Assembly (NCBI GenBank): GCA_963970005.1
Contig: CAXAMN010027384.1
Span: 92,214-156,213 of the forward strand
DNA from: Durusdinium trenchii
Lineage: Eukaryota; Sar; Dinophyceae; Suessiales; Symbiodiniaceae
Reading direction: 5' to 3'
DNA: 64,000 nt
Part shown: piece by piece, positions 41,999 through 53,450 of the stretch
How the letters are laid out: every line of letters begins with the position of its first letter
Numbering within the stretch: position 1 is the stretch's first letter
Translations under genes and position numbers: made by a program
Notes under the pieces: generated by a model
Databases searched by the model: none
Told to the model about the DNA's origin: nothing
Seen by the model: the letters and a program-made list of their open reading frames with translations, nothing else

Positions 41999-42900
41999 GT
42001 GTTCTTCAAGCATTGTGCGGCAACGGGATTGGTCAGATGATTTTTCTGAGGATCCGTCAGGCCTCCCTGCAGAGATCTCAGCTCGCCCAGGCGGTGGCCC
42101 ACAGGGTGAGACGTTAGCTCACCGTCTTTTGGAGCATGCTTTTTACAATGATGGCAATACCTGTTTCCAGAATAGCGTGATGTTCTGCTAGATTTGGGCT
42201 TCGGTTGCGCTTGAAGACTTCACTACTTCTGGGTGGGGTCAATGGGGTCAGCACATCCAACGCTTTTCCATGGATGACTCAGGTGCACTAGCTGACCTGA
42301 ACATGGATGAGCCGTTCCACTCTCTCCATACTGCATGGTTTGCCTTTCACCAACCGGGGAAGTAGCATGACGCTGCCGAATATGCTGGATGGTTGTGAGA
42401 GCATTTTTTGAGCGCTTCTCAATGGGGTGACGTCCAAAGGGATGGCAAAATAGATTGCTACATGGTCCAATGAATCGGGGCGCCATGTTTGCACCCATAT
42501 TGCTTCGATGCCCTGACCCACAAATTGGCAGCCTACAAGAGTTAATCCACAGTCTGCCTTCAAGTTGCGCGCTTTCCGGATTTGCGTCGCAAAAATGAGA
42601 TCCTGATTGACTTTCCCAAAGTTGAGGCCCTTTTGCCTGTGCTTGCCGCTCCCCATGGCCTGACAGTGCAGTGGACCCAGTAGCGCATTGTAGGCATGAC
42701 CATGCACCTAGGGCCGGTTCCAGACGTTGGCCACTACCAAGGCTGTCTCCTGGCGAATGGAGATGTTTGGTTGTCAGACGACGACCGCCTGCCTTACAAA
42801 AACCGCCTTCATGAAGAGCGGAAACAAGATTGCTACCTTTTTTGCTTGGCACCTCAGACCAACTAGCTCAATTTTGGAGAAGGCCTTTCTACCGCCCAAG
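41999..42900 (+). pseudogene. LINE A USP-like deubiquitinase domain
   Basis: Frame 1 first gives GNGIGQMIFLRIRQASLQRS... to TAG 42115-42117. The USP part is in frame 3: DGNTCFQNSVMFC (Cys box, Cys codon 42162-42164), then (stop)HDAAEYAGW near 42364 (QQDAHEF-like, Gln codon now TAG) and VGHYQGCLL with SDDDRL near 42725-42780 (His box). Known: USP cysteine proteases remove ubiquitin. Stops at 42189, 42364, 42394 and later make it inactive. Similarity to copies B and C is modest, so this is an older or different subfamily. Confidence 0.7.
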
Positions 42901-43015
42901 GTCCAGTGATGATTGGACGTAATTGTTGGTTGACACCTTTCGTTGGCCGGTCGAGTGCTCCTGTACGAGGCTTTGAAGCTCCAGGAGCTTCCACATTCGT
43001 GTGCTGCCCAACACC

Positions 43016-43034
43016 GGCCAATATGAGCTTGGCC
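43016..43034 (+). other. 3' terminal hairpin of LINE A
   Basis: GGCCAA (43016-43021), 7-base loop, TTGGCC (43029-43034). Overlaps the end of CCCAACACCGG and precedes GTGAAGTGAAATGAATT. The equivalent position in copies B and C forms a hairpin with different bases. Confidence 0.65.
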
Positions 43035-43924
43035 TGACGTGAAGTGAAATGAATTAATGGGCGTATATGTAATTCAATTAAGAATTTTAGTTTTTTAGCG
43101 AAAATACTGTTTGGCGGCTTCTTATTTGGTGCTCGATTTTAGCGTTAGCGAAAAAGGGTTCGAAATATTTTTAAAATTGATTATGTAGGAATTATTGTTT
43201 CGATATTTATGTTAAAATTGGAATATTTTGGGCATTTCTATTCTATGTTGCAATTATTGGATTACTATAGGAAAAATATGACGTTTATTCGATTCCTTCC
43301 AGGTCGATGGAGTTATGAATTTATAGTTGGAAGGTATAATATGATATTGTATAGATTTATATGCAGGTCAATCTGTAATAGATTCTATCAAGCAATCAGA
43401 ATTATACACAATTATATATTAATATCTAACGTCTACCTAGGCATTCGTATTTAATGTCTAATCCATAATTACAATGGTGATTTAGCCGATAAAATTGTGA
43501 TCTCGCCGATAAATCGGTTCGCCCGATTAGTATTGTTTAAAACAAACTTATTATGCAATTTTGCATTTGGTTGATGCCAATAGCCGTTTCACCACAGGAT
43601 ATTCACATATTTGACTAAGTGTGCCTGTAACTGCAATTAGCTTATGATGTCATGCGCTAACTTGCGTTGAGTTGTCTTTATCTAAGAGACCAAATTTTTC
43701 TGTCCACTGCCCACCACCTGGCGATCTGGCTGGGGCCGATCGCTATATGCAGAGAGCTCACCAGGGGGGAAGGCCGGGAGCGATTGTACTGCTGCCTGCT
43801 GAAGAACTCTGGTGAGAACGGTTGTGAAGCAGTCCATATGGCCTTGACGCCTTTGATGTTTGGGCAAAAGCCCCGAAAAGCCAACGTGATCCGATAATTG
43901 CACGTTATTCGATAATCAAGATCC

Positions 43925-44205
43925 CTCGAGTTCCGAGATTCGAGGTGCGAGTTTCAAGATTCGAGACCCGAATTTCGAGATCCGAGATCCGAGAATCGAG
44001 ATCCGAGTTACGAAAGCCGAGATTCTAGATTCGAAACGTGAGATCCGAGATTCGAGATCCGAGATTTAAGATCCGAGATCTGAGATTCGAGATCCGATAT
44101 TTGAGATCCGAGGTTCGCGATCCGAGATTCGAGATCCGAGATTCGGGTTTTGAGATGCGAGAGCCGAGATTCGCGATGCGAAAGCCGAGATTCGCGATTT
44201 ACGTG
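43925..44205. repeat. Degenerate CGAGATC/CGAGATT minisatellite
   Basis: About 35 imperfect 7-8 base units of the form (C)CGAGATT/C. Head-to-tail, no coding value. Confidence 0.85.
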
Positions 44206-45759
44206 GGAAAATGAATTTGGGGGCGGTTTTGAATTTTGAATTAATGATGGAAATCCTTGGATTTTTTGTTTGTTATTCGTGATAATGAAAAAAGAATTAT
44301 CGGATATCTAATGAAAAATATATCGGAGAAATCTTTAGATATATTCCTTTTTTTGGCAATGACCAAAGACAATGACACTAAACACTCTAAGCTTTTCAAA
44401 AATAGAAAATAATATCTGGGAACAAACATCTCGCATATTTTCTTAAAATTGGATACAGAACTACAAATGAGTTTGGCGTTCCGCTCTTGCAATCTTAATA
44501 ATAGAAATATTCGAGGAAATTACCGTATTGATGCCTCCATTACAAAATATTTAGAAAATTCTTTTTAGGATTTTTAAATATATATATCTATATAATTATA
44601 TTACTAAAAAAATTATATATATGCAGTTTTGATTTATCTAATTATTTATTTCTTTTGGTCTTTCTCAAATCTCCACGAAAATAGCACAAAGAATATATTA
44701 TTTTATGGCTGAAATATAGTGCTGGATGAAATAGAATTGAACTCGATGATTTTTTTGAAGGCCCATAAGCTTGAACAGCGCGCAGGAAATTGCAGTGTGG
44801 CAATCTTGACATTAGCCGCATACATCCTCGCGCGCGACCATGCTAAGACTTTGGATTTATCTCGCCTAATTCTTACACTGGCCGCAAACTTCGGAATTTT
44901 AGTAGGCAGCGTCGTCAATGTTTGAAGGCGTTTGCAAAAGTTGTTGGACGACGTTATTGATTGGGCAATGCCAAGTTGGTGCACAATCGTACTTACAGCT
45001 ATTTATTCCGATGCCAACATGTTTTAGGGCAAGACAATAGGGCAGCCGCGCACCGAACATGCCTGTGATATCGAATGTACCTTGGAAATAGAAACGGAAT
45101 AAAATAGAATCTCTACAATATGACGAAGATGATCAACGAGTCATAGCATCCACAAAGATTAGCCGCGAGATCCATGAAATCCTCCCGAACAAGGGGCGCA
45201 CAATGTTACAACAGGCATCCAATAGTGGAGAGACTTGGTTTGCAACAAGCCGCGGAGGGTAGCGACTCTTTAAGGCATACAGATACTCACAATGGGTGGC
45301 AAGGTCACCGAGCAGAGTGTGCAGGAGTGGTGCCGAGGACAGTTCAGCACAACGATACGCCTATTCCCCCGACAAGGATTTTCAATGAAAGTCCTGTTGG
45401 ACCGCACCTCCGGATTGTTCGTTGATGCATAGATGGGGGATGGTGGAGTATTTTCTCGGAATCTATACAATTATCCCCATCGTGCCGACAATCGGCGGCT
45501 GCCCGAGAATGATCGCAATATTCTAGCAACAAACTGAAAATGGCTCTTCCACCCATGCGGCCTACTAATTCCGCAGGCATAATGTTGGACGCTAATTAGT
45601 TATACGGCCCTCTATAATGCCAAGTTATTGAAAAATAATTCTTGACACCCTATTTGTTTTAAGGGTCCTCTATTATGATAATTATTTGGGGATCCTATTT
45701 TATTAATATCTAAGTAATATTTAAGATTAAATATATGTCCGTTAGAAAAATAGTTATTT

Positions 45760-46480
45760 TTAAGCCAATGGTTGGCTTGCTGAGAATATTGATAAATATA
45801 TAAAGTTTTTCTTCAAAATGCAACAGATCAACATCTGAGCCTGAATAACGGTCGAACGATTTGGACTCATCAAGCGAATGCTGGCAAGGTCGATGGTTCT
45901 GAGTTATGATTTTTTGAGGATACTTTGTGAACATTTTTTCATTTTGTTGAATGAGTGTCAAACAAGTTCAAGAACAACCTGGACAATCTGCAATGAGATG
46001 TCCAACTTGCGAAAGGCTGACGAAGGCAATAAGAATGCATCAGCGAGCTGAGTTACATTTTCCTAAAGAAACATAAACATAGTAATTCTTGATATTGTTA
46101 AGTTAATAGTTGGCTTGCTGAGGATATTGATCAGATTTGATAAATGTAGATTTCTCAAGTTCTTTTTCAAAATTCACAGCTTCCCAAAGCCATCAATTCC
46201 CTAATTAACCCTTTATGTAAAGACTGCTCCTGAACAAATTTTCAAGGTAATAGACCAGGAAGGCGCGTGATCAATAATGAATTTGCTTTAAAGAAATTCA
46301 ATCGTGCAAAATTCTTCTCAAGATAATATAAAAGCAAATCTTAATGCTACTAAGCCAATTGTTGGCTTGCTGAGAATATTGATAAGATTTAGTAAATATA
46401 GGTTTCTCAAGTTCGTCTTTAAAACACTCAATTTCCCAAAGCCATCAATTCCTTAACCAATCCTTTATATGATGTAATGA
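45760..46480. repeat. Three copies of a TTGGCTTGCTGAG-containing repeat
   Basis: AGCCAATGGTTGGCTTGCTG-like cores at 45762, 46104 and 46352. The second and third copies share a further 100 bases (TTTCTCAAGTTC ... CCCAAAGCCATCAATTCC). The core contains a short AGCCAA/TTGGCT inverted repeat. Confidence 0.8.
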
Positions 46481-47430
46481 AAGGATTGCAAAGAATACCT
46501 AATGGCAACGAATTTCAGAAAGGAAAATGAATATTATATTCAATTACAAAAGAAACCCTCCTAGGAACCAAATGTTTTGGTGGTAATTTATCATAGAGAT
46601 CCTTCGTTTGTTTGAGGGGGGACCCCCCCTTTACTAATCAAGATCCAACATTACAAAAGAAACACGGACATTACTTTTCTATATATATATCTATTTATCT
46701 TAAACATTTGTCGGTTTTTGTTCTGCTATCATCTTTATCCTACTCCTTTTCCAACCTATGAATCTTCTATTCTCTTCCTTCGTAATCCCCCGTTGTAGCA
46801 AATAGCGGATCAATTCTATTATAAATATATTTAGATTTGTCAGACAAACTATTTTATTAAACATACTGTTATGATCAATATTTTTCGGTTTGAATTCGAC
46901 AAAATGATGGTAACATTTTTATCTGTTTAAAATTTTTCTTTTTATAGAAATTGTGTTTATTTATTGTTTTCGTATTATATAAAAAATAAAATATTTTTTA
47001 TAGTATATATTTTTATCGAAATAAACATCTATATAGATCTAATTAAAAGATTAATTATATAACCTTTTTACTCAAAATTCAATTAAAAGAATGATTTTTT
47101 TATGCAAAAATGTAGTAATATATGTATAATATGTAATTGTTTATAACAAGCGCAAAGAACATAATCCCAAAACAAGAACATAAAAATCATGTTGTTCGAC
47201 AATTTAGATTTTTCAAAGCAATCTAATTATTTCGAATCCTTTCCGCTAATACTAAAGTCGCACTCCAAATATAGAGCCGCCAAGAAGAAAAATATCTTGA
47301 TTAAACATGCAATTCTTTGCAATTTTTGGGTTTTTAATTTAGCCGAAGTACGTGCGCGTGCCTATTAATAAGCCTTATCATAATCCGCCGACCCCTGCGA
47401 CAGGGGGAGCGCGCCAGAGAATCACCGGGC

Positions 47431-48665
47431 TTGCCGTCGAGCAGCTTGGAGGACAATGTTTGGGTCATTTTTGGAGTGGAATCAGGGTTGGAGGTAGAGT
47501 GCCTGAGGTCGAGTTTTTGGTCGTTTTTGGTGTTGCCGGGAGCTCCGAGAGCACGTCCGAGGACGAATTTTGAGTCGTTGGTGCAGCTTGGAGCACAATG
47601 TTTGGGTCATTTTTGAAGTGGAATTAGGGTTGGAGGTAGAGCGCCTAAGGACGATTACTTGGTCGTTTTTTTGTGTTGCCGGGAGCTCCGGGAGCAGGTG
47701 CGAGGACGAATTTTGAGTCGTTAGTGGTGTGGACATTGGCGGAGGCCGGATTTGGGCCTCGAGAACGGCTCATGAAAGAGAAAAAGACAATTTTTAGCGC
47801 CGTAAGAAAGCAACGTTTGGCAGTGAGAGAGCAGCTCCGAGGACGAATTTTGGGTTGTTTTCGAAATGGCATTAGATTGTGGAAAGCTGTGGCGAGGCAG
47901 ATTGCTGGAGCTCCGAGAGCAGGTCCAAGGACGAATTTGGAGTCGCGGGGTCTCGAGAACGGGTCATGGAATCGAAGAAGAGGAGAGGAAGATTTTAGAA
48001 GAAGGTTTTACTGCCGTCAGAAAGCAACGTTTGGCAGTGAGAGAGCAGCTCCGAGAACTAATTTTGGGTCGTTTCTGGTGTGGAATTAGATTGTGGAAAG
48101 CTATGGCGAAGGATATTGCCGGGAGCTCCGAGCGCAGGTCCAAGGACAAATTTTGAATCGTTGGTGGTAGAGGCCGGGATTGGGCCTCGAAAACGATTCA
48201 TAGAAGAGGAGAAGAGAAGAAGAAGATTTATTGTTGTCAGAAAGCGTTTGGCAATGAAAGAGCAACTCCGAGAATGAATTTTGGGTCGTTTCTGGGGTGG
48301 AATTGGATTGTGGGAAGCTATGCGAAGGAGACTGCCGGGAGCTCCGAGCGCAGGTCCGAGGACAAATTTTGAGTCGTTGATTGGACATCGGCGGAGGCCG
48401 AAATATGGAAGAGGAGAAGAAGATTCTTACTGCCGTCAGAAAATAACGTATGGCAGTAAGAAGCAATTCCGAGGACGAATTTTGGGTCGTTTTTGGGGTG
48501 GCATTAGATTGTGGAAAGCTGTGGCGAGGCAGATTGCCGGGAGCTCCGAGAGCAGGTCGGAGGATGAATTTGGAGTCGTTGGTGGTGTGGACATCGGCGG
48601 AGGTCGGGTTTGTGCCTCGAGAACGGCTCATGGAATCGAAGAAGAGAAGAGGAAGACTTTAGAAG
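47431..48665. repeat. Tandem repeat of about 205-216 bp
   Basis: Units contain CAACGTTTGGCAGTGAGAG, GGAGCTCCGAGAGCAGGTC and GACGAATTTTGAGTCGTTGG. Starts lie near 47810, 48026, 48240 and 48443, with more diverged units upstream from 47431. An isolated pair of units is at 53917-54240. Long frames on both strands reflect the repeat, not genes. Confidence 0.85.
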
Positions 48666-48699
48666 AAAATTCCCGAAAGCACCTGCGAAGGGTTTTTCC

Positions 48700-49255
48700 T
48701 TAAGCACTGCTGCCTATTTCATCTTCCTTAATCTCTTTCTCTTACTTCATCTTCCCCACTCTCTCTTCCTTACTCTCTTTCTCTTACTTCATCTTCCCCA
48801 CTCTCTCTTCCTGACTCTCTTTATCCTACTTCACCTTCCTTACTTCATATTCTTTACTAACTTTCTCCTACTTCACCCTCACAACATCATCATCTAATCA
48901 TCACCTCATAGGTTATTAATCTCATATCATATCATATTATATCATATCAGGTTATAATATCATATCACATCACATCAATGTCATAACATATCATATCATA
49001 TCATGTTTTAATATCATATCACATCACATCAATGTCAGATCATATCATCTCATATCATGTGATAAAATAATATCACATCACAACATAACATATGAAGTAG
49101 AAGTATCAGATCAACAATATCAAAGTACATCAGAAGTAGATATTGATAGGTAGGTATTGATAAGTGGGTATAGACAGGTAGGTGTAGGTAGGTAGGTGTA
49201 GATAGGTAGGTGAAGATAGGTAGGTGAAGATAGGTAGGTGTAGACATCTTCCTTA
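48700..49255. repeat. Simple repeats: CTTCATCTTCC, ATCATATC and GGTAGGT
   Basis: Three successive low-complexity tracts. No gene. Confidence 0.9.
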
Positions 49256-49338
49256 AGACACCTACCCAACTTCACCTACCCAACTTCTTCTTTATTCTTC
49301 TCTTTAGGCGGCGGGGCGGTGCGAGCAGGTCTTACGAA

Positions 49339-49935
49339 ACGCAACCCTCTCGTGGAATCGTGGCCATCGATCGCGCGCGCGTGTGGTGAGACGCGAATCG
49401 CGTTTGTCCGTGAGCAACCCTCTGCGGAGATCGTGCGTGTCGATCGCGCGAACGTGTGGTGAAACGTACATTTTGTCTGAGCGCGGCTGGGCGCACCATT
49501 AGAATTCTGGTCACAAGGATGTCGCCAATGTGCGGTCCGGACCGCATACTCATCGGGAAATGCGATTCCAAGGTCTGTGCCCGGTCTGTGCCCGGATCGT
49601 TCCCCCATTGTAATTCTGGTCGCAAGGATGTCGCGAATGTGCGCTGCGGACTTCATACTCGTTGGGAAATGCGATTCCATGGTCTGTGCCCGGAGCGTTC
49701 CCCCATTGTAATTCTGGCTCGAAGGTGTTCCTGTGTCATCGCTCGGAGCGTAGTTACATTGTGTTTTGCAAGCTTTGGTTGCTAATCGCCTTATAGTTCT
49801 GGCTCGAAGGTGTGATCCTCCATGTGCAGATTTCGTGGCAGGTGCAGCACTTTGTGAACCTCCATGTGCAGATTTCGTGGCAGGCACAGCACTTTGTGAA
49901 CCTCCATGTGCAGATTTCGTGGCAGGCACAGCATC
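49339..49935. repeat. Composite of three short tandem families
   Basis: Two CCCTCT...GATCGTG units related to the 73-bp repeat, two to three units of about 105 bases starting AATTCTGGTC (49500, 49609, 49713), and three 42-bp units starting CCTCCATGTGCAG (49817, 49859, 49901). Confidence 0.85.
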
Positions 49936-51690
49936 CGGGGAGCTGGAAGCTGAGAACTGGCGACTTTGTAGTACAACTTTAGTACGCGGAGTATGTGGCG
50001 AGCTGGAAGCTGAGAACTGGCGACTTTGTAGTACAACTTTAGTACGCGGAGTATCTGTGGAGCTGGAAGCTGAGAAGTGGCGACTTTGTAGTACAACTTT
50101 AGTACGCGGAGTATCTGGCGAGCTGGACGATGAGAACTGGCGACTTTGTAGTACAACTTTTAGTACGCGGAGTATCTGTGGAGCTGGAAGCTGAGAACTG
50201 GCGACTTTGTAGTACAACTTTAGTACGCGGAGCAATTTGTGAGCTGCAAGCTGAGAACTGGCGACATTGTAGTACAACTTTAGTACGCGGAGCAATTTGT
50301 GAGCTGGAAGCTGAGAACTGGCGACTTTCTAGTACAACTTTAGTACGCGGAGCAATCCGTAGAGCTGGAAGCTGAGAACTGGCGACTTTGTAGTACAACT
50401 TTAGTACGCGGAGTATCTGGCGAGCTGGACGATGAGAACTGGTGACTTTGTAGTACAACTTTAGTACGCGGAGTATCTGTGGAGCTGGAAGCTGAGAACT
50501 GGCGACTTTCTAGTACAACTTTAGTACGNNNNNNNNNNNNNNNNNNNNNNNNNNNNNNNNNNNNNNNNNNNNNNNNNNNNNNNNNNNNNNNNNNNNNNNN
50601 NNNNNNNNNNNNNNNNNNNNNNNNNNNNNNNNNNNNNNNNNNNNNNNNNNNNNNNNNNNNNNNNNNNNNNNNNNNNNNNNNNNNNNNNNNNNNNNNNNNN
50701 NNNNNNNNNNNNNNNNNNNNNNNNNNNNNNNNNNNNNNNNNNNNNNNNNNNNNNNNNNNNNNNNNNNNNNNNNNNNNNNNNNNNNNNNNNNNNNNNNNNN
50801 NNNNNNNNNNNNNNNNNNNNNNNNNNNNNNNNNNNNNNNNNNNNNNNNNNNNNNNNNNNNNNNNNNNNNNNNNNNNNNNNNNNNNNNNNNNNNNNNNNNN
50901 NNNNNNNNNNNNNNNNNNNNNNNNNNNNNNNNNNNNNNNNNNNNNNNNNNNNNNNNNNNNNNNNNNNNNNNNNNNNNNNNNNNNNNNNNNNNNNNNNNNN
51001 NNNNNNNNNNNNNNNNNNNNNNNNNNNNNNNNNNNNNNNNNNNNNNNNNNNNNNNNNNNNNNNNNNNNNNNNNNNNNNNNNNNNNNNNNNNNNNNNNNNN
51101 NNNNNNNNNNNNNNNNNNNNNNNNNNNNNNNNNNNNNNNNNNNNNNNNNNNNNNNNNNNNNNNNNNNNNNNNNNNNNNNNNNNNNNNNNNNNNNNNNNNN
51201 NNNNNNNNNNNNNNNNNNNNNNNNNNNNNNNNNNNNNNNNNNNNNNNNNNNNNNNNNNNNNNNNNNNNNNNNNNNNNNNNNNNNNNNNNNNNNNNNNNNN
51301 NNNNNNNNNNNNNNNNNNNNNNNNNNNNNNNNNNNNNNNNNNNNNNNNNNNNNNNNNNNNNNNNNNNNNNNNNNNNNNNNNNNNNNNNNNNNNNNNNNNN
51401 NNNNNNNNNNNNNNNNNNNNNNNNNNNNNNNNNNNNNNNNNNNNNNNNNNNNTGTAGAGCTGGAAGCTGAGAACTGGCGACTTTGTAGTACAACTTTAGC
51501 ACGCGGAGTATCTGGCAAGCTGGACGATGAGAACTGGCGACTTTGTAGTACAACTTTAGCACGCGAAGTATCTGGCAAGCTGGACGATGAGAACTGGCGA
51601 CATTGTAGTACAACTTCAGCACGCGGAGCAATCTATGCAGCTAGAAGCTGAGGACTGGCGACTTCGTAGTACAACTAGAGTTGTACTGGC
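49936..51690. repeat. 60-bp satellite with 924-base gap
   Basis: At least ten units before the gap (50529-51452) and four after it. The array ends in a palindrome GTACAACTAGAGTTGTAC at about 51669-51686. The gap may hide about 15 more units. Confidence 0.92.
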
Positions 51691-51709
51691 GAACAGTGTA
51701 GTACGCGGA

Positions 51710-51835
51710 GGAGTCATCTCTCGCTGCTCATTCATCTCTCGCTGCTGAGTCAGCTCTCGCTATAGCCATCTCTCGCGGCTGAGTCATCTCTCGCGACTGA
51801 GTCATCTCTCGCTGCTGAGTCATCTCTCACGGCGT
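51710..51835. repeat. TCATCTCTCGCTGCTGAG short tandem repeat
   Basis: About seven 18-base-like units. Followed to 52030 by CATACACCACTCAT-like repeats just upstream of the phosphatase ORF. Confidence 0.8.
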
Positions 51836-52081
51836 GCACGTTCAGTTCATACTGATAGTATTTGGTTGCAGTTATGCAGGACAGGACATTCAACTGCTGG
51901 TCAAGACACCACTCGTCATACACCACTCAACATACACCACTCATCATTCATCACTAATCATACACCCCTCATCATACAAGACTCATCATACATAGTCTCA
52001 GAGTTCAAGACAGATTTTACATTCAAATTCGGATTCCATTCAGTCCGATGTGTGATATGCAAGGTTTGCCGCCACTGAAGA

Positions 52082-52801
52082 ATGCCACGGTGGGATGTGT
52101 GTGTCGATGTGGACCGCATCCTTGGCAAGTTGAAGTTTGTGGCATACTCTCGCCTGCCATGGAAGCCGCTGGACTGGAAGACACACAGTCATGACTACAA
52201 TTTTGGAGATATCACTGCCTGGCCACTGGATGCCAGCTGCATTACCTTGGGAGGGGATGCCATCTTCCTCGGTAGTGTCAAAGCGGCTGTCAACATTGAA
52301 GCGGTGGAGGTGGAGTACACGACAAAGATCTCCCATGTCGTGACCCTGTGTGGGAACGAGATCCAGGTGCGCGGCGCGCCGTCAGATTTGCCCACCTATT
52401 TTGAACGTTGTGGCGTCGCTCATATCTGGTGGTTCATCGAGGATCCCACAGTCAAAGACCCAAATACAGAGCTGGCGAAGCATCGTCAGTCTGCCGGTGA
52501 ATGTTTAGCTTTCTGGAAAGATTTGATGCATGTTCTTTGGGATGTGGCCTCCTACTACTGGAACCACGACATCAGGTTTACGCCTTTGTTTCATTGCTTT
52601 GGAGGCATCAATCGCAGTACCGCCGCGCTTTGCGCCTGGCTGGTGATCTGGTGGGATCTCAGTGTCGAGGATGCCATTGACTGTGTGCTCCAGCAGCGTC
52701 CAAGCCTGAGACCGTGGAAGCGACGAGCATATGTCTTGTATGCACTGCGATCCTTGGAGCATCACAAGCATGCCTGGCGTTGGGAATTTGAAACGTCGTG
52801 A
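52082..52801 (+). CDS. Dual-specificity-phosphatase-like protein
   Basis: A 239-codon ORF, first ATG six bases after an in-frame TGA, so the start is firm if it is a single exon. Residues 170-180 are FHCFGGINRST: the H-C-x5-R-S/T P-loop of protein tyrosine/dual-specificity phosphatases with Cys172 and Arg178. Asp121 in WFIEDP is a fair general-acid candidate. The following helix AALCAWLVIWWDLSVEDAIDCVLQQRPSLRP matches the usual region after the P-loop (AxxxAxLM ... A...RP). The N-terminal 90 residues are not recognised. It stands alone between repeat arrays with no introns visible, so it could be a retroposed copy. No breaks. Confidence 0.7.
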   Translation: MPRWDVCVDVDRILGKLKFVAYSRLPWKPLDWKTHSHDYNFGDITAWPLDASCITLGGDAIFLGSVKAAVNIEAVEVEYTTKISHVVTLCGNEIQVRGAPSDLPTYFERCGVAHIWWFIEDPTVKDPNTELAKHRQSAGECLAFWKDLMHVLWDVASYYWNHDIRFTPLFHCFGGINRSTAALCAWLVIWWDLSVEDAIDCVLQQRPSLRPWKRRAYVLYALRSLEHHKHAWRWEFETS

Positions 52802-52812
52802 CCAAAGTGTCG

Positions 52813-53450
52813 ACAAAAAGCTGTGAATTCGTGGCCAAACTGGCTAGAAGGACCTGGGTCCACGACCGGAAGTTGTTCGAAGTCGGCCCTTGTTCCGACT
52901 GAATGTGCAGAGACCCCATGAGGAACGGGATCCACGACCGAGAGTTGTTCGAAGTCGATACTGTTCCGACTGGGTGCGCGAATATACCTGATAACCGATA
53001 AAATTGTGCAAACAGAGCTCTATAGACATCTTTTTTTGTTCGATTGTTGGACTTGAATGATATTCTTTGCTTGTTGTGATTTGACCTGAAAGACCAGTTT
53101 CGTTTCCAGAGACATTGAGTCTTTTGAACAGGTTGAGCGGCAACAAGTGGGACCAAATGAAAGTGGACACCACGCAATGGAATTCCAGGAGGCCGGCATG
53201 TCGATGCCACATATAGTCACCAGCCACGAAGTTACAAGTATCGGCGAAAAGCTGTGAATTGGCTATTGCAAAGTGTCGTGACCAAACTGATTAGAAGGAC
53301 CTGGGTCCACGACCGGAAGTTGTCCGAAGTCGACCCTTGTTCCAGCTGAACGTGCAGAGACTCCACAAGGCACGAGATCCACGACCGAGAGTTGTTCGAA
53401 GTCGATCCTGTTCCGACTGGGTGTGCAACTATATCTGATAACCGACAAAA
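52813..53450. repeat. Duplicated block of about 175 bases
   Basis: The segment with AGAAGGACCTGGGTCCACGA through CCGACTGGGTG...CTGATAACCGA occurs at 52829-53001 and 53277-53449. Each has an internal repeat TCCACGACCGxxAGTTGTTCG. Both are preceded by AAAGCTGTGAATT. The intervening 270 bases have no supported gene. Confidence 0.85.

Larger units (their letters stand above)
38100..43055 (+). mobile_element. LINE copy A (endonuclease, RT, USP-like), degenerate
   Basis: A non-LTR retrotransposon on the plus strand. From 5' to 3': basic N-terminal segment (KRIKRSFKRACKRA), EEP endonuclease pieces, RT, Cys/His fingers, a linker, a USP-like domain, a 3' hairpin (43016-43034) and a GTGAAGTGAAATGAATT tail. 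Multiple frame changes and stops, plus loss of the RT Asp pair, make it dead. Its 3' end abuts AT-rich DNA at 43056. The 5' end is not defined. Confidence 0.8.
43056..47380. other. AT-rich island, no supported gene
   Basis: About 4.3 kb dominated by A and T with scattered higher-GC patches (43660-43900 and 45150-45560) that have short frames but no recognisable protein. Contains the two repeats listed separately. The composition differs sharply from flanking DNA and matches the DNA beyond the tails of LINEs B and C. Confidence 0.7.

Noticed and set aside
47673..48703. Arg/Glu-rich ORFs in the 205-216 bp repeat
   Set aside because: Frames change from unit to unit and exist on both strands; a repeat artefact.
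49766..50458. Repeat proteins with 20-residue units on either strand
   Set aside because: Direct translation of the 60-bp satellite; no start context, composition or conservation to support a gene.
50340..51651. Long ORFs on both strands through the 60-bp satellite and the N gap
   Set aside because: The unit length is divisible by three and lacks stops, so frames stay open by default; much of the reading is N.
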